From: Sphingomonas sp. TZW2008
GTDB taxonomy: Bacteria; Pseudomonadota; Alphaproteobacteria; Sphingomonadales; Sphingomonadaceae
Length of the DNA: 64,000 bases
NCBI RefSeq assembly: GCF_002117915.1
Contig: NZ_BDJB01000001.1
Location: 209,183 to 273,182, forward strand
Direction: 5' to 3'
Position numbers and translations under genes: made by a program. This document shows, piece by piece, positions 19,301 to 26,910 of the stretch. Numbering within the stretch: the first letter of the stretch is position 1; every line of letters begins with the position of its first letter. The notes beneath the pieces are model-generated. The model searched no databases and was not told the origin of the DNA. It saw only the letters and a list, made by a program, of their open reading frames with translations.

Positions 19301-22104
19301 GGGAGGTCGAGGTGGTGGCGACCACCACCGACGGTGACGGCAACATCGCGCGCGCGACGCGATCGGTGTGGCTGGCGGGCGATGAGGACTGGTGGTTCGG
19401 CGGCGACAACGGCGACCGGATGGACGTGGTGCCCGAGCAGATCGCCTATCAGGCGGGCGATACCGCGCACTTTCAGGTGCGCATGCCGTTCCGCAGCGCG
19501 ACCGCGCTGGTGACGGTGGAGCGCGAGGGCGTGCTGTCGAGCTTCACGACGCAGCTGTCGGGCAAGGACCCGGTCGTCGCGGTGCCGCTCAACGGCGCCT
19601 ATGCGCCCGACGTCTATGTCTCCGTGCTGGTGGTGCGCGGGCGCGCGACGCAGAGCTGGTGGGGGTGGCTCACCGGGCTGTTCGGTGCGCGCGACGATGC
19701 GCCGGCGCCGACCGCGCTCGTCGATCTGGCCAAGCCCGCCTATCGCCTCGGCATCGCCAAGGTGAAGGTGGGGTGGGAGGCGCATCGCCTCGGCGTGGCG
19801 GTGAAGGCCGATCGCGCGCGCTATGCTGCGCGCGACACCGCGCGCGTCGCGATCGCAGTGGCGCGGCCGGGTGGGCAACCCGCGCGCAGCGCCGACGTCG
19901 CCTTCGTCGCGGTGGACGAGGCGTTGCTGCAACTCGCGCCCAATCCGTCCTGGGACGTGCTGACCGCGATGATGGGCGATCGCCCGCTCGCGGTACTGAC
20001 GGCGACGGCACAGAGCCAGGTCGTCGGCAAGCGGCACTACGGGCGCAAGGCGGTGGAGGCGGGCGGCGGCGGGGGCGGCGACCTGTCGGCGCTCAACCGC
20101 GAGAATTTCCAGCCGGTGCTGCTGTGGAAGGGGCGCGTCGCGCTCGACGCTGCGGGGCGCGCGGTGGTGCCGGTGCGGCTGAGCGACGCCTTGTCGTCGT
20201 TCAAGCTGGTGGCGATCGCGACCGACGGCGCGCAGCTCTACGGCACGGGCAGCGCCGATATTCGCACCGCGCAGGATCTGTCGATCTATGCCGGCCTGCC
20301 GACGCTGGTACGCAGCGGCGACTATTATGCGGCGGGCTTCACGCTGCGCAACGGATCGGACCGGCCGATGACCGTCACCGCCGAGGCGTCGCTGACGCCG
20401 CGGATCGCGCAGGGGCGGCCGATCACGGTGACGATCCCGGCGGGGGGCGCAGCACCGATCGCGTGGAACCTATCGGCGCCCAATGCGGCAGGTACGGTGC
20501 GCTGGCAGGTGAGCGCGCGCACCGCCAACGGGCGGGCGGCGGACCGGATCACCGTGGCGCAGGACGTGATCCCGGCGGTGCCGGTGGAAACCTGGGCTGC
20601 GACGATCGCGCGCGTCGGCGAGCAGACGACGATCTCGATCGCGCCGCCGGCAGGCGCGGTGCGCGGGCTGGGCGGCGTCGACGTGCAGCTGAGCGACACG
20701 CTGGCGCCGCCGCTCGCCGGCGTGCGCGACTATATGGCGGCCTATCCGTACGATTGCTTCGAGCAGCGGCTGAGCCGGATCGTTGCGCTGGGCGATGCGC
20801 GCGGCTGGGCGGCGCTCGCGGGCGAGATGCCGACGTATCAGGCCGCCGACGGCCTGCTGCGCTACTTCCCCGGTGACACGCTGGCGGGATCGGAGGCGCT
20901 GACCGCCTACGCCCTGTCGATCACCGCGGAGGCGGGGCTGGCGATCCCCGAGACGGTGCGGCTGCGCATGATCGAGGGGCTGCGCGCGGTGCTCGACGGA
21001 CGGCTGCGGCGCGAGGAGTACGGCGACGTGCGGCTGCAGCGCGTCGCCGCCTTTGCCGCGCTCGCGCGCACAGGCGCGGCGGAGGCCGGGATGCTCGGAC
21101 AGCTCGGCATTGCGGCGAACGAGATGCCGACCGCGCTGCTCGCCGACTATCTCGTCGCGCTCGATCGCACGCGCGGCATCGCCAATGTCGCCGCGCTGCG
21201 TGCCGCGGGCGAGGCGGTGCTGCGCGGCCGGCTGGTCTATGAAGGATCGCGGATCGACCTGTCGGATCGCGCCAATGCGCCGTGGTGGCTGATGTCGTCG
21301 GCGGACGAGGGTGCGATCAAGGCGCTGCTGGCGACGCTCGGGCGGCCCGGCTGGCAGGACGAGGGGCCGCGGATGATGATCGGCACCGCGCTGCGTCAGC
21401 GGCGCGGGCACTGGGACACGACGCCGGCCAACGCCTGGGGCACGCTGGCGGTACGCCGCTTCGCCGCACTGTATCCGGCGCAGGCGATCGGAGGCACGAC
21501 GACGCTGTCGCTCGGCGCGCAGACGCAGTCGCGCGGCTGGCCGCTCGACTCCGCGGCGCGGCTAGCGCGCTTCGCGCTGCCCGCCGCGCCGACGCCGCTG
21601 CGGCTGGCGCAGGCGGGCGGGGCGGGGCCGTGGGCAAGTGTTGCGGTGAAGGCGGCGGTGCCACTGACGCAGCCGCTCGCCGCGGGCTACCGTCTGTCGC
21701 GCAAGTTTGATGTGGTACAGGCGCGCAACGCTGGCCGGCTGACTCGCGGCGACGTGGTGCGCGTGACGCTGACGGTACAGGCGTCTGCGGAGCGCAACTG
21801 GGTCGTCGTCAGCGATCCCGTGCCGCCAGGCGCGACGGTGATCGGCGGGCTCGGCGGGCAATCGGCGATGCTGGACGAGGGCGGTGCCGGCGAGGGCGTG
21901 ACGCCCGCCTATGTCGAGCGCGGGCGGGAGGCGTGGCGCGGTTATTTCGCCTGGGTGCCGGCGGGATCGTTCACGGTCAGCTATACGATGCGGCTCAACG
22001 GGGCGGGGCGTTTCGGGCTGCCGGCATCGCGCGTCGAGGCGATGTACTCGCCCGACATTCGCGCGGCGGTGCCGGTGGGGACAATGAGCATTGCGCTGCA
22101 GTAA
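16366..22104 (+). CDS. Bacterial alpha-2-macroglobulin (large periplasmic MG-domain protein)
   Basis: A 1912-residue exported protein of the alpha-2-macroglobulin family (YfhM type), thought to trap proteases that reach the periplasm. It starts with a signal peptide (LAILALALAPVAALS) but has no lipobox cysteine, so unlike E. coli YfhM it is predicted to be soluble. The central MG2-type segments include DYDLQVVTGDRTIYTEQSFR and the alpha-2-macroglobulin domain SDALSSFKLVAIATDG. A thioester motif is present as CFEQ at Cys1464-Gln1467, followed by the helical toroid region. It is longer than E. coli YfhM (about 1650). The pbpC gene follows after 15 bases, the classic pairing that links protease trapping with cell-wall repair. 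GGGGGAGAAAGCG is its ribosome-binding site. Confidence 0.93.
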   Translation: MRLAARLAILALALAPVAALSDNAPRVILAQPGVEAGGIQRYTLRFSQPMMPLGDPRAAAPVTVECSVGGTGRWVDQQTWVYDFATALPGGTTCSFTTRPGLKSLAGYALSGEQRFTVDAGGPVARAVLPTADGSEIEEDQVFLVAANLPPTPQSVAAGAYCAVDGIGERIPVEVLGRDTAGTLLAGLGKDRWEVRQFLESGGMPADLPEAGAARDRATAGVTALRCRRALPPGRDMALVWGAGIAAAGGKRAGTDQRFDFTVRKPFTARFECSRVNPQAGCSPVEKAYVRFTAAVPMSQARAIRIVTADGTQIAPTFAKEEQQRATVNDVTFAAPLPTGVRARLTFPAGVRDESGRPLANAERFPLDVAFDAAPPLVKFAAPFGILEAKEGGVLPVTVRNVEPGLQGRNLAVGGAAMRVESGTNGLDGAVAEWLRSVDTAGETNIEDVTDAKGEVIRRVNHTGDTSILAGKGNKLSVALPGKGRDFEVVGIPLAKPGFYVVELASPVLGRALLGRAAPRYVAAAALVTNMAVHFKWGRERSLAWVTQLDTGRPVANAAVAVSDSCTGKLLARGMTDRSGGLMIPAGLPQPETYASCEASSTAHALMVSARSGDDFSFTLTEWGEGIRPYDFDLPYGYDARREILHTVFDRALVRQGETVHMKHIARRPVGSGFAIPPGFRGTLKLSHRGSDTQFEVPLTIDANGIGETAWTTPAGAPMGDYDLQVVTGDRTIYTEQSFRLDEYKLPTMRASVSGPKGALVRPKSVPLDLFVGYLSGGGASNLPVDVRVGWSPRSATPEGYEAFTFGGRRIEEGVRPLDGDGEETGAAFPPTQTLPATLRADGTQRTSVEAPTTLDGNSDMRVEMDYQDANGETLTASHTLPVFGAAVQLGVRTDGWLMKQDDLRLRFVTLDTDGRPVKGQKITVAVYSRQVLTARRRLIGGFYAYDNRVRVTKLDASCSATSDAQGLAQCSLNPGVSGEVEVVATTTDGDGNIARATRSVWLAGDEDWWFGGDNGDRMDVVPEQIAYQAGDTAHFQVRMPFRSATALVTVEREGVLSSFTTQLSGKDPVVAVPLNGAYAPDVYVSVLVVRGRATQSWWGWLTGLFGARDDAPAPTALVDLAKPAYRLGIAKVKVGWEAHRLGVAVKADRARYAARDTARVAIAVARPGGQPARSADVAFVAVDEALLQLAPNPSWDVLTAMMGDRPLAVLTATAQSQVVGKRHYGRKAVEAGGGGGGDLSALNRENFQPVLLWKGRVALDAAGRAVVPVRLSDALSSFKLVAIATDGAQLYGTGSADIRTAQDLSIYAGLPTLVRSGDYYAAGFTLRNGSDRPMTVTAEASLTPRIAQGRPITVTIPAGGAAPIAWNLSAPNAAGTVRWQVSARTANGRAADRITVAQDVIPAVPVETWAATIARVGEQTTISIAPPAGAVRGLGGVDVQLSDTLAPPLAGVRDYMAAYPYDCFEQRLSRIVALGDARGWAALAGEMPTYQAADGLLRYFPGDTLAGSEALTAYALSITAEAGLAIPETVRLRMIEGLRAVLDGRLRREEYGDVRLQRVAAFAALARTGAAEAGMLGQLGIAANEMPTALLADYLVALDRTRGIANVAALRAAGEAVLRGRLVYEGSRIDLSDRANAPWWLMSSADEGAIKALLATLGRPGWQDEGPRMMIGTALRQRRGHWDTTPANAWGTLAVRRFAALYPAQAIGGTTTLSLGAQTQSRGWPLDSAARLARFALPAAPTPLRLAQAGGAGPWASVAVKAAVPLTQPLAAGYRLSRKFDVVQARNAGRLTRGDVVRVTLTVQASAERNWVVVSDPVPPGATVIGGLGGQSAMLDEGGAGEGVTPAYVERGREAWRGYFAWVPAGSFTVSYTMRLNGAGRFGLPASRVEAMYSPDIRAAVPVGTMSIALQ

Positions 22105-22119
22105 GGTGCCTCTTGACGC

Positions 22120-24366
22120 ATGTCTGTGTCGCGAGCCGCAGCGCGCTGCGGCGCGATCGGGACGAGCGTTGCGATGAGCGTGCCTGACGCGGCTCGCGCT
22201 GCCGCCGAAGCGCCTGGGGGACGGTCATCGCGTGTTGCGGACGAAGAGCCCGTCGTGTCTCGCGAGGGCAGGGTGGCGATTGCCATCATCCTCTTGCTCG
22301 CGGTGCTGATCGCCGCCGCCGACTGGCTGACGCGCCCGCCGCCGCTGCCGGGCTACGCACAGACACGCGCGCGCTGGCAGCCATCGGAAGCGTGGCTGTA
22401 CGATCGAAGCGGGCGGCTGATCGATTCGTCGCGCGTCGATTTCGCTGCGCGGCGGCTCGCATGGACGCCGCTGGCCCGCGTCGCCCCGGTGGCGCGCGCG
22501 ACGATCCTCGCCGCCGAGGACCGGCGGTTCGCGCGTCACGGCGGGGTCGACTGGCTGGCGATCGCGGGGGCGGCGCGCGACCGATTGGAGGGAAAGCGCG
22601 GGCGCGGGGCGAGCACGATCGCGATGCAGCTCGCCGGTTTCCTGTCACCGGCGCTCGCACAGCCGGGCGCACGCGGGTGGCACGACAAGATTCGCCAGAT
22701 GCGCGCCGCACGGGCGATCGACGCGGCGTGGAGCAAGGACCAGCAGTTCGAAGCGTATCTCAACCTCGCCGGATTTCGCGGCGAGGCGCAGGGGATCGGG
22801 GCGGCGGCGCTGGGGCTGTTCGGCAAGACGCCGGCGAGCCTGTCGCGCGACGACGGGCTGCTGCTCGCCGCGCTGCTTCCCGATCCGCAGGCGGACGCGG
22901 CGTCGATCGCGCGCCGCGCCTGCGCGATTGCCGGGGGCGGATGCGCGCGCTTCCCCGCGCTCGCCGCATCGATGCTCGGCCCCGCACGCAGCCTGCAGCT
23001 CGATCCGGGGCTCGCGCCGCATCTGTCGGACCGGCTGCTGATCAAGGCCGGGCTGAAGGTGACGACGACGCTCGACCTCGCCGTCCAGCGGCTGGCGATC
23101 ACCGCACTCAGGCGTCAGCTGCTCGGGCTCGGCGCGACGCGTGCGCGCGACGGTGCGGTGATCGTCCTCGACAATGCGAGTGGCGACGTGCTCGCCTATG
23201 TTGGCGGGATTGGCGGCCATTCGACGAGCCCCGCGGTTGATGCTGCCGCCGCCTATCGCCAGGCGGGATCGACGCTGAAGCCGTTCCTTTACGCGCAGGC
23301 GATCGAGCGGCGCTATCTGACGGCGGCGTCGATCCTCGACGACACGCCGGTGCAGCTCGACACCGCGTCGGGCCTCTACGTGCCGCAGAATTACGACCAC
23401 GCGTTCAAGGGGCCGGTGTCGGCGCGCGTCGCGCTCGCCGCATCGCTCAACGTGCCCGCGGTGCGAACGCTGCTGCTGGTCGGGACGGAGCCGTTTCGCG
23501 ACCGGCTGTGGGATATGGGGTATCGCGGGCTGGTGGAGGGCGGGAGCTATTACGGCTTCAGTCTCGCGCTCGGATCGGCCGAGGTGACGCTGGGCGAGCA
23601 GGCGGCCGCGTATCGCGCGCTGGCGAACGGCGGGCGCTGGTCGCCGCTGCGGATGGTGCGCGATGCGGCGCCGGTGCCGCCCCGCGCGGTGACGGGTGCG
23701 TCGGCGGCATGGATTGTCGGCGACATCCTCGCCGATCCGGCGGCGCGGGCGGGCACGTTCGGGATGGATTCGGCGCTGCGGCTGCCGTTCTGGGCGGCGG
23801 TGAAAACGGGCACGTCAAAGGCGATGCGCGACAATTGGTGCGTCGGCTTCTCGCGCCGTTTCACCGTTGCGGTATGGGTGGGCAATGTCGAGGGCGATCC
23901 GATGCGCGCGGTATCGGGGACGAGCGGCGCGGCGCCGGTGTGGCGCGACGTGATGACCACGCTCGAGCGGCGCGGCGCGCTGCCCGCCCCGGCGCGGCCC
24001 GACGGTGTCGTCGCGCAAGCCGTGCGTTTCGCCAGCGCCCGCGAATTGCCGCGCACCGATTACTTCCTGGCGGGCACGCAGGTAGCCCAGGTCGTCGCCG
24101 CGGCTGCTGCCGCGCGACGGCCGCGGATTACCTCGCCGGTCAGCGGCAGCGTCTACGCGCTCGATCCCGATATTCCGCCCGCGGCGCAGCGGCTGGCGGT
24201 CGACGTCAGCGGCGCGGCGACGGCGCATCGCTTGCGGCTCGACGCGCGTGACCTGGGCAGCGCCGAGCATGCGCCAATGCTGCGCGTCGGACCGGGGCGG
24301 CACGAGCTTGCGTTGGTCGACGTCGCGGGAAAAATCGTCGATCGGGTATCATTTACCGTACGGTAG
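22120..24366 (+). CDS. pbpC: Penicillin-binding protein 1C (bifunctional glycosyltransferase/transpeptidase)
   Basis: A 748-residue inner-membrane peptidoglycan enzyme. After an N-terminal cytoplasmic stretch and one transmembrane helix (VAIAIILLLAVLIAAA) comes the GT51 domain with catalytic Glu133 in AAEDRRFARHGGVD. The transpeptidase domain has the serine motif STLK (Ser384), SLN and KTGTS (Lys562). The last ~90 residues form the BiPBP_C domain typical of PBP1C (ITSPVSGSVYALDPDIPP). It polymerises and may cross-link glycan strands in the periplasm. It is encoded directly after the alpha-2-macroglobulin gene and is probably co-transcribed. An ATG at 22174 is an alternative start; neither has a strong ribosome-binding site. 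Confidence 0.95.
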   Translation: MSVSRAAARCGAIGTSVAMSVPDAARAAAEAPGGRSSRVADEEPVVSREGRVAIAIILLLAVLIAAADWLTRPPPLPGYAQTRARWQPSEAWLYDRSGRLIDSSRVDFAARRLAWTPLARVAPVARATILAAEDRRFARHGGVDWLAIAGAARDRLEGKRGRGASTIAMQLAGFLSPALAQPGARGWHDKIRQMRAARAIDAAWSKDQQFEAYLNLAGFRGEAQGIGAAALGLFGKTPASLSRDDGLLLAALLPDPQADAASIARRACAIAGGGCARFPALAASMLGPARSLQLDPGLAPHLSDRLLIKAGLKVTTTLDLAVQRLAITALRRQLLGLGATRARDGAVIVLDNASGDVLAYVGGIGGHSTSPAVDAAAAYRQAGSTLKPFLYAQAIERRYLTAASILDDTPVQLDTASGLYVPQNYDHAFKGPVSARVALAASLNVPAVRTLLLVGTEPFRDRLWDMGYRGLVEGGSYYGFSLALGSAEVTLGEQAAAYRALANGGRWSPLRMVRDAAPVPPRAVTGASAAWIVGDILADPAARAGTFGMDSALRLPFWAAVKTGTSKAMRDNWCVGFSRRFTVAVWVGNVEGDPMRAVSGTSGAAPVWRDVMTTLERRGALPAPARPDGVVAQAVRFASARELPRTDYFLAGTQVAQVVAAAAAARRPRITSPVSGSVYALDPDIPPAAQRLAVDVSGAATAHRLRLDARDLGSAEHAPMLRVGPGRHELALVDVAGKIVDRVSFTVR

Positions 24367-24445
24367 AACCAATTCGGATCGCGCGCGTTTGCCGAAGCAG
24401 TCCCACCCCCTTTCGGGACTAGTGCCGGATCCCAAGCCAGGCACC

Positions 24446-24477
24446 GACCGCGCCGCGGCGTAGCTTGCGGCGCGGTC
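24446..24477 (+). terminator. Rho-independent-type terminator after pbpC
   Basis: A perfect 11-bp inverted repeat, GACCGCGCCGC and GCGGCGCGGTC, with a 10-base loop, followed by GTTCTT. It lies 80 bases after the pbpC stop. A weaker hairpin (AGTCCC/GGGACT, 24399-24420) precedes it. Confidence 0.6.
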
Positions 24478-24538
24478 GTTCTTGGCGCCCACTCGTTGCG
24501 GCGCCGCTGGACGTCCGTTTGCTCGCGCAACGCAGAAG

Positions 24539-24560
24539 GCCGGGCGATCGCTCGCCCGGC
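24539..24560 (-). terminator. Terminator of the RcnB-like gene
   Basis: A perfect 9-bp stem (GCCGGGCGA/TCGCCCGGC) with a 4-base loop lies 26 bases downstream of the RcnB-like stop on the minus strand. On that strand it is followed by CTTCTG. Confidence 0.6.
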
Positions 24561-24585
24561 TCTCGCCTTATCCGGTAGCGGGAGC

Positions 24586-25122
24586 TTACCAGTAGAAGTT
24601 GCGGATCACGTTCAGCACGATGCCGCGGCGGTAATCGACCAGCACGACGTCGTTATAGTGGCGGATCCAGCGTGCGTTGCCACGCGCGGCCGGCAGGCGG
24701 TAGCGCCACGGATCGTTGATCCAGTACCGCTGGCCGTAATAGAGCGGCGCGATGCGCGCACCAGTGCGGAAGGTATTGTAGCGGAACGGCGCGCGCCAGT
24801 TGCCGCGCGAATAGAGCGCCCGGTTCTGGTTGCGGTAGCCCTGCCAGTCGTTGCGGCCCCACGCGCGGTTACGGTCCTCGAACCGATCGCGGCGGTCCTC
24901 ATAGCGATCGCGACGATCGTCACGATACTCCTGGCGAGCGTCGCGCAGGTCGCGGCGCTGCTCCTCAACCTCGCGCCAGTCGCCGCGGCGCTGCGCGTCG
25001 CGCACGTCGCGCTGTTGCTCGCGAATCTCCTGCCGGTCGCGGCGCAGCTCACCGTTCTGGGCGCTGGCCACGCCGGGCAGCGCGATCGCGGCGATCAGGG
25101 TAGGAATGATCAACTTACGCAT
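24586..25122 (-). CDS. RcnB-like periplasmic protein with charged repeat region
   Basis: A 178-residue exported protein with a clear signal peptide (MRKLIIPTLIAAIALPGVASA). Residues ~25-90 are an extremely Arg/Asp/Glu-rich segment of repeated 'RRDRYEDRRD' style units, probably a long charged helix. The C-terminal ~60 residues contain the aromatic core of the RcnB family (APLYYGQRYWINDPWRYRLP and a final VVLVDYRRGIVLNVI). Founding RcnB modulates nickel/cobalt efflux in E. coli, but many alphaproteobacterial members lack any nickel context, and none is seen here, so the function is open. An upstream in-frame start 12 codons earlier is unlikely because the signal peptide begins at this ATG, which has an AAAGGT site. 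Confidence 0.8.
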   Translation of the reverse strand: MRKLIIPTLIAAIALPGVASAQNGELRRDRQEIREQQRDVRDAQRRGDWREVEEQRRDLRDARQEYRDDRRDRYEDRRDRFEDRNRAWGRNDWQGYRNQNRALYSRGNWRAPFRYNTFRTGARIAPLYYGQRYWINDPWRYRLPAARGNARWIRHYNDVVLVDYRRGIVLNVIRNFYW

Positions 25123-25276
25123 GATCGTAGACCTTTCATCTTGGTGCGGCATGAACACCGTTGCCGCGCCATGGATGCAGGTTTCGCACGATTCGGCTGA
25201 ATGGCGTGGGAATGCGCCTGTCAGCCAACAGAAAGGATCGTCACGCCGGCGTTACGGCGCCCATCCGTGATCTCGT

Positions 25277-25732
25277 TTACGGGCCGGACGGGCCACCGGC
25301 GCCGGCCGCGCCGACGGTGCCGATGTTGCCAAACAGATCCTGGAAGAAGCCGCGCTTGCGCCCGAGCGTCGGCGTGACCTTCTTCGACGGATCGATCGCC
25401 ACCACCTGCTCGGCGTTCCAGCGGCGGATCGCGGAAACGTTGCCCGCCTGATCGAAGCTGATCTGCACCGTCAGCTGATCGCGCACCTTGGGCACGTTGA
25501 AGGCGTAGTTGCGGCTGTCGCGCGAGACGTAATACCAGTCGCCCTGGTTGAACTGGCTGGCGAAGCTCGGCTGGCCGAGGGTGGCGAGCACCGACTGGCG
25601 ATTGTCGACGCCGGGCTGGACCGCGTTGAGCAGGTCGTTGTCGACGACATAGCCCTGGTGCGACCGCAGCGGGGCGCAGGCCGATGCGGTGATCGCCAGC
25701 GCGGCGACAGCGGCGAGAAGGGGAAAACGCAT
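25277..25732 (-). CDS. bamE: Outer membrane protein assembly factor BamE
   Basis: A 151-residue lipoprotein of the SmpA/OmlA (BamE) family, part of the BAM complex that inserts beta-barrels into the outer membrane. The signal peptide ends in a lipobox, ITASAC, with Cys about residue 19. The BamE core is visible as VQPGVDNRQSVLATLGQPS and a following WYYVSR strand. A low-complexity glycine-rich tail (GTVGAAGAGGPSGP) ends the protein. It is divergent from the cytochrome bc1 chaperone gene, an arrangement common in sphingomonads. The start at MRFPLLAAVA is set by the signal peptide. Confidence 0.9.
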   Translation of the reverse strand: MRFPLLAAVAALAITASACAPLRSHQGYVVDNDLLNAVQPGVDNRQSVLATLGQPSFASQFNQGDWYYVSRDSRNYAFNVPKVRDQLTVQISFDQAGNVSAIRRWNAEQVVAIDPSKKVTPTLGRKRGFFQDLFGNIGTVGAAGAGGPSGP

Positions 25733-25869
25733 GATCACTCCGCAATAGGCCCGCGACGGGCGACACGCCGTTGCGTCGGCGGCCATTCGCCTCAATATGC
25801 CCGCACGACAGGCGATACAAGCACGGGCGCCCGCGGGGGCGACCGGCACGACACGAAGGTTCGACGATC

Positions 25870-26385
25870 TTGGCTCTATTCGACCGGTTCCGGCGGCGCG
25901 ACCGCGAGGCGGCGGCGCCGCTCTATGCCGCCGTGGTGGCGCGCGCGCGCGATCCGCACTGGTATCTTGCCGGCGCGCCCGATACGCTCGATGGGCGGTT
26001 CGATATGGTCGCGGCGGTGCTGTCGATGGTGCTGCTGCGGCTGGAGGATGAGCAGGCCGAGCCCGAGGCGGCGCGGCAGATCGTGGCGCAGCTGACCGAG
26101 CGGTTCATCGACGACATGGACGCGCAGGTGCGCCAGATCGGCTTCGGCGACATCATCGTCGGCAAGCATGTCGGGCGGATGATGGGCATGCTGGGCGGGC
26201 GGCTGGGCGCGTATCGCGACGGCGTCGCGGCGGGTGACCTGTCGGCGGCACTGGTGCGCAACCTGTGGCGCGGCGAGCCGCCGGCGGACGGTGCGGTGGC
26301 TGAGGTGGGCGCAGGACTGCTCGGCCTGCGCCGCGCGCTCGATGCGGTGCCGTTGGCGACGCTGCAGGCGGGGCGGCTGGCATGA
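25870..26385 (+). CDS. Ubiquinol-cytochrome c chaperone (CBP3/UQCC1 family)
   Basis: A 171-residue protein of the CBP3-like family, which in mitochondria helps cytochrome b synthesis and assembly of the bc1 complex. The body contains DPHWYLAGAPDTLDGRFDMV, LVAQLTERF-like helices and DDMDAQVRQIGFGDIIVGKHV, which are characteristic of the family. The best start is a TTG at 25870 (reading LALFDRFRRRD) with GAAGG about 9 bases upstream; no ATG lies at a suitable place. The stop overlaps the start of the DUF177 gene by 4 bases. Confidence 0.83.
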   Translation: MALFDRFRRRDREAAAPLYAAVVARARDPHWYLAGAPDTLDGRFDMVAAVLSMVLLRLEDEQAEPEAARQIVAQLTERFIDDMDAQVRQIGFGDIIVGKHVGRMMGMLGGRLGAYRDGVAAGDLSAALVRNLWRGEPPADGAVAEVGAGLLGLRRALDAVPLATLQAGRLA

Positions 26386-26903
26386 CGCCCGAATTCTCGC
26401 GCCCGGTGCGCGTCGACACGATCGGCGAGGGTGAGCGCACCGTGACGATCGAGGCGGACGCGGGCGAGCGCGCCGCGCTGGCGAAGCGGTTCGACCTCGT
26501 CTCGATCGAGTGGCTCTCGGCGGACTTCACCGTGCGCAAGGAAGCTGCCGGCATCCGCGTGGCGGGGCGCGTGACAGGAGCGGCGGTGCAGGCGTGTTCG
26601 ATCACCGGCGACCCGCTGCCCGTGACGATCGATGAGGAGACGCAGCTGCGCTTCGTTGAGGACGATGCGCGCGAGGAGGAGATCGAGCTCGACGACGAGG
26701 CGATCGACGTGCTGCCGCTCGAAGGCGGCGCGATCGATCTCGGCGAGGCGGCGGCGGAGACGCTCGCGCTGTCGCTCGACCCGTTTCCGCGCGGGCCCAA
26801 TGCCGCCGCCGCGCTCGCCGCCGCCGGCGTCGTCAGCGAGGACGAAGTGACGCCGCTCAACGCCTTCGCCGCGTTGAAGGACAAGCTCGCCAAGAAGGGC
26901 TGA
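26382..26903 (+). CDS. DUF177 (YceD-like) protein
   Basis: A 173-residue cytoplasmic protein of the YceD/DUF177 family. In plants and bacteria the family is linked to 23S rRNA or large-subunit assembly and is usually encoded next to rpmF-plsX. The middle holds a strand-rich section with VQACSITGDPLPVTIDEE (a single cysteine where other members have a Cys pair), then an acidic stretch DDAREEEIELDDEAIDVLPLEGGAIDL and a C-terminal NAFAALKDKLAKK helix. It overlaps the preceding chaperone gene by ATGA, so the two are translationally coupled. rpmF and plsX are not found downstream. Confidence 0.85.
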   Translation: MTPEFSRPVRVDTIGEGERTVTIEADAGERAALAKRFDLVSIEWLSADFTVRKEAAGIRVAGRVTGAAVQACSITGDPLPVTIDEETQLRFVEDDAREEEIELDDEAIDVLPLEGGAIDLGEAAAETLALSLDPFPRGPNAAAALAAAGVVSEDEVTPLNAFAALKDKLAKKG

Positions 26904-26910
26904 GCGGCGG

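Noticed and set aside
16405..20037. A 1210-codon open frame on the minus strand opposite the alpha-2-macroglobulin gene
   Set aside because: It is rich in Arg, His and Ala with no family motif; long antisense frames are expected in DNA of this GC content, and the plus-strand gene has clear domains.
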